This document shows positions 1 to 6,486 of a stretch of DNA of 64,000 nt, piece by piece (the first letter of the stretch is position 1; each line of letters begins with the position of its first letter). The notes below the pieces were generated by a model. The model saw nothing but the letters and a program-made list of their open reading frames with translations. It ran no database searches and was not told the DNA's origin. Where the stretch lies: positions 1 through 64,000 of the forward strand of contig DDTB01000008.1 of the NCBI GenBank assembly GCA_002343985.1, read 5' to 3'. The DNA comes from Chitinophagaceae bacterium UBA2375 (GTDB lineage: Bacteria; Bacteroidota; Bacteroidia; Chitinophagales; Chitinophagaceae). A program made the position numbers and the translations under genes.

Positions 1-121
1 CTATTGGAAAATTGAGAGAAAAAATCATGTTGGTATTAGTGAATTTTCAGTCCATAATTTATCCAAAGTTTTCATTCAGGCTATTCCAATTGTGTCCTAA
101 AAAACTCACTTATAGTACAAT

Positions 122-586
122 CTAACTTAAATTCTTTATTACAGTTTTAATATTATTTTCCACTTCAATGAAAATTGCCATTCTCTTTCTGGATTTTGTA
201 AATAACCTTCCCAATAAAAAACATAATAAGGCCGGTAAAAGCATGATGGCCAGTATGAGGTAACTGTAACCAGAATAATCATTGGCTTGTGTCTCTTGTG
301 AAGATAATATCAAGCCAAACTTTTGAATGGTTTCTGCCGACATAAAAAGGTTATCAATTTTATTCCAATAATAAAAGGTCAGTACCGTTAAAACAATAGT
401 TAAAAGATATATCCCGGTTTCTAAAAAGATTACAAGTGGCCTTTTGAATATCCTGCTGTATATGCCGGTTTCAATTTTGCCGGCGGCTTGTTTCAGTATT
501 TCAATGTTGTGGTTAATATCCGGATTTGCCGGAGCATAGTCATCACCGGTAACAAACTGGGCAACTTTATAAAATATCCTTCTCAT
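122..586 (-). CDS. Small membrane protein of unknown function
   Basis: This 154-residue protein matches no family that I recognise. Two hydrophobic stretches (about residues 49-72 and 105-125) would cross the membrane, separated by a polar loop of about 30 residues. The N-terminal 45 residues and the basic C-terminal tail (KSRKR, then a short helix) would face the cytoplasm. It stands alone, 240 bp downstream of the HipT-like gene and on the same strand. The base composition is AT-rich compared with genes right of 6.4 kb, which fits an accessory segment. That the gene is real is inferred from its length and clean membrane pattern. Confidence 0.6.
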   Translation of the reverse strand: MRRIFYKVAQFVTGDDYAPANPDINHNIEILKQAAGKIETGIYSRIFKRPLVIFLETGIYLLTIVLTVLTFYYWNKIDNLFMSAETIQKFGLILSSQETQANDYSGYSYLILAIMLLPALLCFLLGRLFTKSRKRMAIFIEVENNIKTVIKNLS

Positions 587-826
587 ATTATCTTTAATTG
601 TTATCCTGAAATTAATGAATTATAATCATCTTGAATTCCAGGGTTTTCAACCTTAGTATTATTGCAGATTATGCATTATCACAGCTTCTGATAATATTTT
701 CAATAACACTAATTTTTAAACATCAATTCAAATAAAGTATAACACCAGTATTACCCCAAAACAAAAATGAGAGCCCTCGCGAAGCCTTTAAGTAGTAATT
801 GATTTTGAAGCAGAGAGATTAAAAAG
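587..826. other. AT-rich intergenic gap, nothing recognised
   Basis: The 240 bp between the membrane-protein gene and the HipT-like gene are AT-rich. I see no RNA gene, strong hairpin with a T-run, or clear promoter pair here. Confidence 0.5.
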
Positions 827-1786
827 CTATAACCCCAGCACTTCGGCCCTTTGATGAATCAATTGGGTGTATTGTTCCTGCAATGGCTGGTTTATAAAAC
901 TTTGGGGAATCAACAGTAACCAGCTTTCAATAGCATTGGAAAACTTGCTGTACATATTATTGATTGCTTTTTCTTCCAATACTTTGAAAGAAGAAAAGAC
1001 GATATCAAAATCCTTTCGCTGCAATTTTCTTTTCTTCCCGTTAACATTCAGCGCCAGCTCTTCATGATCTCCCTGCACCACTAACGCAGAAGCTACCATA
1101 TCATAGGCCGGAGCTAAAACGAAACCAGTACCCGGCTGCTCTATCAATGAAAAATTTTTCAGGTGCATGTCGGCATTGCCAGTAAGAAAAGAGAACAATA
1201 CCTGTTCAAAAAAATTGATCAGGTCGAGTACCGGGTTAGCGGAGTATTTCAGGATGGCCCTCCCTATCTGTTCATATGATCCTTTATACTTGTCTTCGGT
1301 AAGCCGTTCCGTTAACTGGCACATATCTTCCATGTGCAGCTTGTTTTTTTTATTGCGGTCGATACGCCGGGTAATGTAGGCAAGACTGCCGCTATGCATT
1401 CTTATGAGTGAGTGTGGTACCGTTGGTATTCCTGCGAGTTCCGCCAGGTGCATGGTAAGATCTTCCAGTTCCGGCAGATGCGGGTATTGCCTGGTGGGCG
1501 GCTTTAAAATATAGGCTCCCCATAAACCGACAATGGTAAACCGTTGTGTTGTTTTGTGGCCTTCTTTTTGTTTAACCGGTTTTTCTATTTCCAGAGAAAG
1601 TTTAGGTTGTACACCCGTAACCGCCACCTGGCTTTTAATCACCTGCTCCCCAAGCTCCGGCATCTGGTCTTCGGTATAAGGCAGTAGCGGCGGCTCCGGC
1701 TTACCGAAAATCTTCCGGCTGCATGCAGGATGAAAATCAACCAGGCCATTATCCAGTTTTTTATAGCAATAAAGGCAGTTCATCAT
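827..1786 (-). CDS. HipA/HipT-like serine/threonine kinase toxin with N-terminal Cys motif
   Basis: This 319-residue protein is a HipA-fold kinase lacking the usual N-terminal HipA subdomain, which the upstream gene encodes separately. Visible kinase elements are the GVQPKLSL loop (58-65, equivalent to the HipA region that is autophosphorylated), the ATP-binding lysine in YILKPP (K95), the catalytic loop GNADMHLKN (D206, N211) and the metal-binding YDM (D229). An extra N-terminal segment with C4, C7 and C22 looks like a zinc knuckle. Its start overlaps the HipS-like stop as ATGA. Known HipA and HipT kinases phosphorylate aminoacyl-tRNA synthetases (GltX, TrpS) and stop translation; the target here is unknown. 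The kinase call is strong; the toxin role is inferred from the family and gene order. Confidence 0.85.
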   Translation of the reverse strand: MMNCLYCYKKLDNGLVDFHPACSRKIFGKPEPPLLPYTEDQMPELGEQVIKSQVAVTGVQPKLSLEIEKPVKQKEGHKTTQRFTIVGLWGAYILKPPTRQYPHLPELEDLTMHLAELAGIPTVPHSLIRMHSGSLAYITRRIDRNKKNKLHMEDMCQLTERLTEDKYKGSYEQIGRAILKYSANPVLDLINFFEQVLFSFLTGNADMHLKNFSLIEQPGTGFVLAPAYDMVASALVVQGDHEELALNVNGKKRKLQRKDFDIVFSSFKVLEEKAINNMYSKFSNAIESWLLLIPQSFINQPLQEQYTQLIHQRAEVLGL

Positions 1787-2109
1787 TTTTCTTCTTTGGT
1801 TGCAACAACACTTACCGCACCTATACAGTCCTTACAACAGGCTAATAGCAATCCCATCCTGTCCCGCTCGTTCAGCTTCCAGTTTTTTTCGGCTACTTCC
1901 AATAGCCAGCCTTCCGGAATTAATCCGTCAAAAAACGGAATCATTGTTTTGCTGTTGTAGGGCTTATCGGTTAGGGGCAGGGTAAGGCTCACAGCCCGGG
2001 CATCTTCAGAGTTCAGGTATACGGCATCATACCAAAAGCTGTAACCATCTTCCGTTTCGGAAAGGTAGCCAGCTATTTGGCCATTCATTAATACATCAGC
2101 TTTCCTCAT
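1783..2109 (-). CDS. HipS-like protein (stand-alone HipA N-terminal subdomain 1)
   Basis: About 108 residues from the ATG at 2109, which opens MRKADVLMNGQIAGYL, the typical start of HipA N-subdomain 1. An in-frame ATG at 2157 would add 16 residues but overlap hipB by 62 bp, so it is less likely. The family signature FFDGLIPEGWL is present. In the E. coli HipBST system the equivalent small protein HipS neutralises the kinase HipT, so this is probably an antitoxin rather than part of the toxin. The gene overlaps hipB by 14 bp upstream and the kinase gene by 4 bp downstream, which suggests translational coupling. The stop is at 1783-1785. Confidence 0.8.
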   Translation of the reverse strand: MRKADVLMNGQIAGYLSETEDGYSFWYDAVYLNSEDARAVSLTLPLTDKPYNSKTMIPFFDGLIPEGWLLEVAEKNWKLNERDRMGLLLACCKDCIGAVSVVATKEEK

Positions 2110-2332
2110 GGAGAAGTGATTTTCGGTTAACAGGTACAGGGCCCAGTTCATGGCCAAACAGTTTCAGCAACTGGTTTACTTTATCCATCTTAAGCGTAGC
2201 TTTTCCCTGTTCCAGGTCTCTTACAAATCGCAAGCCCACGCCCGCCTTGGCGGCCAGCTCAGGTTGAGTAAGATTAGCCTGTTTTCGCTTCTCCTTTATA
2301 AACCTGGATAATGTGCTGTTATCTTTATTCAT
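2096..2332 (-). CDS. HipB-like Xre-family HTH antitoxin/repressor
   Basis: This 78-residue protein is almost entirely an Xre/HTH_3 domain. The helix-turn-helix reads LTQPELAAKAGVG (residues 21-33), followed by LEQGKATLKMDKVNQLL, as in HipB proteins. It is the first gene of a three-gene unit hipB-hipS-hipT, the order of the E. coli O127 HipBST operon. It should repress its own operon by binding the palindromes TATACC-N6-GGTATA directly upstream. The nearest of these begins one base before the ATG. Confidence 0.85.
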   Translation of the reverse strand: MNKDNSTLSRFIKEKRKQANLTQPELAAKAGVGLRFVRDLEQGKATLKMDKVNQLLKLFGHELGPVPVNRKSLLHEES

Positions 2333-2434
2333 TATACACCCTTTCGGGTATAAATATATGATACAATTTTGAATGTATACCCCAAAAGGTATAATATTTT
2401 AAATTATAAAGTATAGTATACCCTTAAAGGTATA
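2333..2434. promoter_or_regulatory. Three palindromic operators of the hip operon
   Basis: Three related inverted repeats lie upstream of hipB: 2333-2352 (imperfect), 2376-2393 (TATACCCCAAAAGGTATA) and 2417-2434 (TATACCCTTAAAGGTATA). The last two are perfect in both six-base arms with a six-base spacer, and their centres are 41 bp apart. The first abuts the hipB start codon and would cover the ribosome-binding region. The form resembles the E. coli HipB operator TATCC-N8-GGATA. Binding by the HipB-like protein here is inferred. Confidence 0.8.
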
Positions 2435-2514
2435 AAATGAACAAATAATTGATTTTTTGAATCCAAAATTGGGCGAATGGGTGGGCTAACAGGACCCACC
2501 GCCATGGTTTGTGG

Positions 2515-2625
2515 CGCCCGAACCAGGCTTAAAGCCCGGGGCGTCTCGAACCATCAGCCGAACGCCGACACAAGGATTTTCCCAAATATAACAACTGATT
2601 TTCATTGAGTTTTCTCATTGCCCTG
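2515..2625. repeat. Degenerate copy of the tRNA-Phe tail plus terminator
   Basis: Plus-strand positions 2567-2583 carry GACACAAGGATTTTCCC, the 15-base 3' half of the tRNA-Phe anticodon arm plus two bases, as in the array at 5.76-6.11 kb. It is preceded by a T-arm-like TCGAACC (2546-2552) and followed by a weak hairpin, ACTGATTTTCATTGAG, that mirrors the terminator of the outermost array copy. Together with the array it flanks a 3-kb block holding two genes, so it may be an old attachment-site duplication. Confidence 0.6.
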
Positions 2626-2769
2626 GTTCGTATGCTAGGAACCAAATAAACTACTCTCTGAATCTGCGCATTACCTCCAACATAATTAAAAACAGTAACG
2701 GCCAGAAAAAAATGATTTGCCTTGAATTTAATAACTTCAAATATGAACAGTTCCATCAAATCACCAGGT

Positions 2770-4365
2770 ATGACCCGGTTACCGGACTACCCCATTCACA
2801 TTAAAAAGGCGGTCTTTTTGTTATGTAGCCTGTTTATTGTAAACATACTGTATGCGCAAAAAATCGCGTTCAGGTATCCCTTTAAATTCACTAAAAAACT
2901 GACCCAAAGCGCAAGGCTAAATAAAGGAGCATACATTCACCTTGATACGTCAAAGAAGCAAATCGCTCTTGTGCTGCAAGACATGAACCATACCGATTAT
3001 GTCCTGATTGACTCAAATATGAAAACCCTAAGCAACTTCTCCCTTCCGGCGGAGAAAACAATTTTTGGTTATCAAATAGAAGACAGAATACGTAAATACT
3101 ATTCAGGCGCAATATCCGATGGAAATACCTATACTTTCATTTTCCGAAAATCAACTTCGAATTCGGAGTTTACGGGCAGAATTGCAGGATTTAAATACCG
3201 CCAAAGCTTTCAGAAAGAGGTGGTAGACTTTCGAAGCAAATCTGTTAGCCAGCATAATTACCTGTCAATTCCAAAAGAGGAGGATTTTATCAGCAGTTTT
3301 TCTCAGAACAACATCTTCTATGCAATTACTGCTTTAGACGAAAGCTCTTCCCTGAAAATATACACGCTGAGCGGGGATGGCAAGGAAGACCAAAAGCTAG
3401 TTCCGTTTCCCCTCCCCTCTTGGCCCGGAAAGAAAACAAAAAAGCTGTCTGAAGTACTGGACAACACCGTCCTAATTACGGAAGGGGAAGAAACCGGGCT
3501 GGATGATGCCTCTCTCTCTTCCAAACTATATATTACCAATGAGTCTCTCGTTTTTGTGAATGACAACCTGTGGGGTGCACATACCGTGAAGATCAGCACA
3601 AGCGACTTCTCGGTATCATCGCAGACCATCAAAATGGAAAAAAATGAACAGGGCAAAGAAAATGACAAGACGTACACTTCCTGTTTTAAATCGGGTGATT
3701 TCTTCTATACTGTCAATTTGATTGACAAATCCATTTACCTTGAAATCCACGACTCGTCCGGAACGAAATTGAAGACAATTGAGATAAACGAGTTGAATAT
3801 TCAGAGCATTACCAATGAAACAGGCACCTATGAAGAACATAAATGGAGCGATGTGAAATCCGACCCTGTAGATGATTTTAAGAAACTGCTTAAAGCATTT
3901 CGAAAAGGCAACCTTGGCATTACTGCCGAAAAGCGATCAAATGGCAATATTCTTGTCACCATAGGTACGCATGATATGTTGCCTATCGGATCATATTCAC
4001 CCGGCAGTTCATTTACCTCTGTTAGCTCCGTTCCACAAGGTTACGGCAACCACACAACCAGTACCGGAAACATGATTGGCCCAAACCTGAGTTTAAATAT
4101 CCACAGAACTACCGGTATTTCAAGCTACTCAAGAGATTCCGAGTACTACAAAAGCACCAATTTTAAACTAATGCTGGATGGAACGAAGTTAACTCCCGTG
4201 AAAGTGAGTATTCCCGAATCTGTAGCTGATCAGGTCAAAAGGCAGATCGGTGACACGGGCTCAGGGATCATTTCACAATTCAGATTTCTTGGTAAAGAAT
4301 ATCTCGGCTACTATGAAAGTGGGGCCGATGAATACTATTTCAAGCAGATCAAATTGAAAAAATGA
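2770..4365 (+). CDS. Secreted protein of unknown function
   Basis: The reading frame is open from an ATG at 2722, but the ATG at 2770 gives the better signal peptide: a basic N-region, then VFLLCSLFIVNILYAQ, with likely cleavage after YA. That makes about 531 residues. The mature part has many short beta-prone segments with no repeat or catalytic motif that I recognise. A Gly/Ser/Thr-rich stretch (SYSPGSSFTSVSS) lies near residue 430. There is no T9SS sorting domain at the C-terminus. It sits inside the block bounded by tRNA-Phe tail copies and has no operon partner. A periplasmic or outer-surface role is inferred from the signal peptide only. Confidence 0.7.
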   Translation: MTRLPDYPIHIKKAVFLLCSLFIVNILYAQKIAFRYPFKFTKKLTQSARLNKGAYIHLDTSKKQIALVLQDMNHTDYVLIDSNMKTLSNFSLPAEKTIFGYQIEDRIRKYYSGAISDGNTYTFIFRKSTSNSEFTGRIAGFKYRQSFQKEVVDFRSKSVSQHNYLSIPKEEDFISSFSQNNIFYAITALDESSSLKIYTLSGDGKEDQKLVPFPLPSWPGKKTKKLSEVLDNTVLITEGEETGLDDASLSSKLYITNESLVFVNDNLWGAHTVKISTSDFSVSSQTIKMEKNEQGKENDKTYTSCFKSGDFFYTVNLIDKSIYLEIHDSSGTKLKTIEINELNIQSITNETGTYEEHKWSDVKSDPVDDFKKLLKAFRKGNLGITAEKRSNGNILVTIGTHDMLPIGSYSPGSSFTSVSSVPQGYGNHTTSTGNMIGPNLSLNIHRTTGISSYSRDSEYYKSTNFKLMLDGTKLTPVKVSIPESVADQVKRQIGDTGSGIISQFRFLGKEYLGYYESGADEYYFKQIKLKK

Positions 4366-4429
4366 TGTTTTGCTGGCGTCCCGCCAACAGCGTTTGATTG
4401 GAGACAATGTATTAAGTTCTGCATCTTTG

Positions 4430-5422
4430 CTATGGTTGATTGTACCTCAAAATACTTCCATCTGAACACAATGCCCAGCCATGTTGTGGATCAACAAAAT
4501 AGATTTCGACTATATCCGTTTGTCCCATAGCAACAACTTTCTCCCATGTATTTCCTCCGTTACTCGTTTTAAATATCCGGCTGCCAGTGCTCAGGTATCC
4601 TGTATTATCAGTAAGAAACTGAATATCGGAAAAACTATTTTGAACAAATACATCCCGTGGTGTTGTAATAAACGCAAATGAATTTCCTCCATCAGTTGAC
4701 TTGAAAGTAAAGCCTGTAAAACTCGATGTATAGACGGTATTGGCAGAAGGCGCAGTAACTGTTAGCAAACCCATGTTTAACACAATTGGCGCAACGCTGT
4801 CTAGGGTCCAAGTAACAAAATCATCATGGCTGTGATAAATATACTTGTCGTACACAACCCAGGCATTATTTCCATTGATTGTAACACCGGGCATTCTAAT
4901 ATCAAGCGACGAAATGTTGGGAATATTGCCAATAGCTGTCCAGCTTTCTCCGCCATTCCTTGTGAGCAAAATGTTCGCATTGGTAACACATATTCCTGTC
5001 TGATTATCAGAAAAGAAGATGTCTTGGGCCTGATTCCCAAAAGTAGAGGAGCGGGTTAGGCTGACTCCTCCGTTGCTAAACCGAAAAATACTATCAAGAT
5101 CATTTGACACCAGAAAAAGAGTGTTTCCTGGCGTAACGGTCATTTGAACAGCCTCAATGCCGGTTGCTATTTCAGACCAGGTAATCCCGCCATCAACCGT
5201 TTTCATTACCTGGTTCTTGTTGTCAGAAGCGTATCCCGTAAGCTGGTTAACGAAACAGAGATCGCCGCCAAACGTGTTTGTGTTACTCAAAAAAATATTG
5301 TTTGTCTTGCTCCATCCGGTTGAAAGAGTGTCTGCCTTTACAATCGGGGCATCATTTCCCTTGTCCTTGCTACAGCCGTTGATCAATGCAGGAAACAATA
5401 ACAGAGTCAGTAATCTTCTCAT
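4430..5422 (-). CDS. Lipoprotein with Ycf48/BNR-type beta-propeller repeats
   Basis: The 330-residue product begins MRRLLTLLLFPALINGC, a lipoprotein signal with lipid attachment expected at C17. The rest carries repeated propeller blades with Asp-box-like motifs, such as DGGITWSEI, NGGESWTAI, DGGNSFAFI and NGGNTWEKV, plus a final VDPQHGWAL. This pattern is typical of Ycf48-related/BNR propellers, which bind proteins or sugars and are not catalytic by themselves. It converges with the upstream secreted-protein gene (64-bp gap). It belongs to the presumed accessory block left of tRNA-Phe. Function beyond a surface propeller cannot be read. Confidence 0.8.
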   Translation of the reverse strand: MRRLLTLLLFPALINGCSKDKGNDAPIVKADTLSTGWSKTNNIFLSNTNTFGGDLCFVNQLTGYASDNKNQVMKTVDGGITWSEIATGIEAVQMTVTPGNTLFLVSNDLDSIFRFSNGGVSLTRSSTFGNQAQDIFFSDNQTGICVTNANILLTRNGGESWTAIGNIPNISSLDIRMPGVTINGNNAWVVYDKYIYHSHDDFVTWTLDSVAPIVLNMGLLTVTAPSANTVYTSSFTGFTFKSTDGGNSFAFITTPRDVFVQNSFSDIQFLTDNTGYLSTGSRIFKTSNGGNTWEKVVAMGQTDIVEIYFVDPQHGWALCSDGSILRYNQP

Positions 5423-5760
5423 AATAGTCTGGTGATTTTAGAACAAATTAAGAAAATAACGCTGGGTTTTCGGAAGCGGGCTGTGAATTTCTATGTTCAT
5501 TCACTGAACCGCGTGGGCGAGAATCTGAAAACCTCATTATTCATACTTTTTCTGCCGGACACTTACAAACCTGGCGAAAACCTTTAGTAATCAACCTAAT
5601 CTAACCACAAAAGCTATTTGGCGCAGATCCTATTTTCCCAATACTTCTCTATGAGAGATTCCTGCTCAAATCAAAGAACCTGTATTCGTCTTAAACATAC
5701 GCTGGCCATAAGAATTAGTCAATGTTGTAGCGAGGGGCATGGATGACTGTTATTTTGTTG
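5423..5760. other. Intergenic gap, nothing recognised
   Basis: This stretch of about 340 bp lies between the propeller lipoprotein and the tRNA-Phe tail array. It presumably carries the lipoprotein promoter close to 5430-5480, but no clean promoter pair or RNA gene is visible. Confidence 0.4.
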
Positions 5761-6106
5761 TGTGTGCCTCGAACCAAGGCGGAGGGTCCGCCGACACAGG
5801 TTGGAACAAATAAAAAAAACACTGATTTACAGTGAGTTTCTGTGCTGTGGGGCGGGATCCCTGCCTGACTGCGTCACGCAGGCAGGGATCCTTGACACAA
5901 GGATTACCCCAAATAAAAAAGAGAGCCATCACTGACTCTCTTTCTGTGGTGTGGTCCCGCCTTAGGCGGGAGACACAAGGATTTTCCCAAATAAAAAAGA
6001 GAGCCATTGCTGACTCTCACGTTCTGTGCTGTGGTCCCGACTCAGGCGGGAGACACAAGGATTTTCCCCAATAAAAAAGAGAGCCATTACTGACTCTCTC
6101 GTTCTG
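5761..6106 (-). repeat. Tandem array of tRNA-Phe 3' tails with terminators (about 80-bp units)
   Basis: Downstream of tRNA-Phe, the 3' half of the tRNA plus its terminator is repeated about four more times. The element GACACAAGG (plus strand) starts at 5894, 5972, 6052 and, in the real tRNA, 6132, giving spacings of 78, 80 and 80. A more decayed copy lies near 5793. Each unit has the 3' anticodon arm, then a T-arm or a replacement hairpin, then CCACA(C/G)CA, then a hairpin with a T-run. In the two inner copies the 17-bp T-arm (6115-6131 in the tRNA) is replaced by 17-bp palindromes at 6035-6051 and 5955-5971. In the next copy a palindrome-rich 34-bp insert (5860-5893) interrupts the T-arm. 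Confidence 0.85.
6072..6100 (-). terminator. Terminator of tRNA-Phe (repeated twice downstream)
   Basis: On the minus strand AGAGAG-TC/GG-CTCTCT forms an 8-bp stem with one G-U pair and the loop AGTAAT, followed by TTTTTTATT. Near-identical copies lie at 5992-6020 and 5914-5942. A diverged one, CACTG-TAAAT-CAGTG plus eight T, is at 5812-5834. Transcripts from tRNA-Phe would therefore meet up to four terminators in series. Confidence 0.8.
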
Positions 6107-6179
6107 TGGTGTGGGGCGGGATCGAACCGCCGACACAAGGATTTTCAGTCCTTTGCTCTACCAACTGAGCTACCGCACC
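6107..6179 (-). tRNA. tRNA-Phe (anticodon GAA)
   Basis: This is a 73-nt cloverleaf on the minus strand, without encoded CCA. It has acceptor arms GGTGCGG and CCACACC, D-stem GCTC/GAGC, anticodon arm AAGGA-CTGAAAA-TCCTT with GAA at positions 34-36, and T-arm GGCGG-TTCGATC-CCGCC. All stems pair except one C-A mismatch in the acceptor stem (position 5 against 68, where CCGCACC would pair perfectly). The mismatch lies on the 3' side, the side that the downstream tail copies share. The 3' tail may therefore have been supplied by an integrated element. Confidence 0.93.
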
Positions 6180-6185
6180 ATTCGT

Positions 6186-6265
6186 TACCAACTGAGTGCA
6201 GACGAGGCTTTGCCTGCCTGCATCCCGATATTCGCTTCAAGCGAATCGTCGGGACTACCGCACCA
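6186..6265. repeat. Partial tRNA-Phe 5' copy split by a 58-bp palindromic insert
   Basis: TACCAACTGAG (6186-6196) and CTACCGCACCA (6255-6265) join to give exactly the 5' 22 bases of tRNA-Phe plus its leading base (plus-strand view). They are separated by 6197-6254. The insert consists of two palindromic blocks: 6197-6222 (TGCAGACGAGG to GCCTGCCTGCA) and 6223-6254 (TCCCGATATTCGC to GCGAATCGTCGGGA). No target-site duplication is visible. The TCCCG and CGGGA ends match those of the palindromes in the tail array. Confidence 0.75.
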
Positions 6266-6486
6266 TCTTTCTCAATACGGGCAGCAAAAATAAGGGAAGT
6301 TTGGGAATAATTACAGGCCGGAACTGGATTATTTTCATTTTACCATGAACCACCCCCTGTTTAAACCATTGAAAACCATGTTCCGCAGTGGATTCCCGCT
6401 CATGCCCAATACCCGGTAAACCCGGTAAACTTTTGCAACTTTTAATACTGTCATCACTCAATACACATTACCAAAACTAACCCCAC
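6266..6486. other. Intergenic gap with no recognised element
   Basis: This lies between the split tRNA fragment and the alcohol dehydrogenase stop codon. Only a short tandem repeat (ACCCGGTAA twice, near 6411-6428) stands out. Confidence 0.4.

Noticed and set aside
2529..2759. 76-codon minus-strand frame between the hip operon and the secreted-protein gene
   Set aside because: It runs through the decayed tRNA-Phe tail copy and has no recognisable protein features.
5894..6140. CRISPR array, because of regular 80-bp repeat spacing
   Set aside because: The repeated part is a tRNA tail plus terminator with no unique spacers, and no cas genes are present.
5750..6310. Open frames of 80-94 codons on both strands across the tRNA-Phe tail array
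   Set aside because: They are translations of the 80-bp repeat and its terminators, and one runs through the tRNA gene itself.
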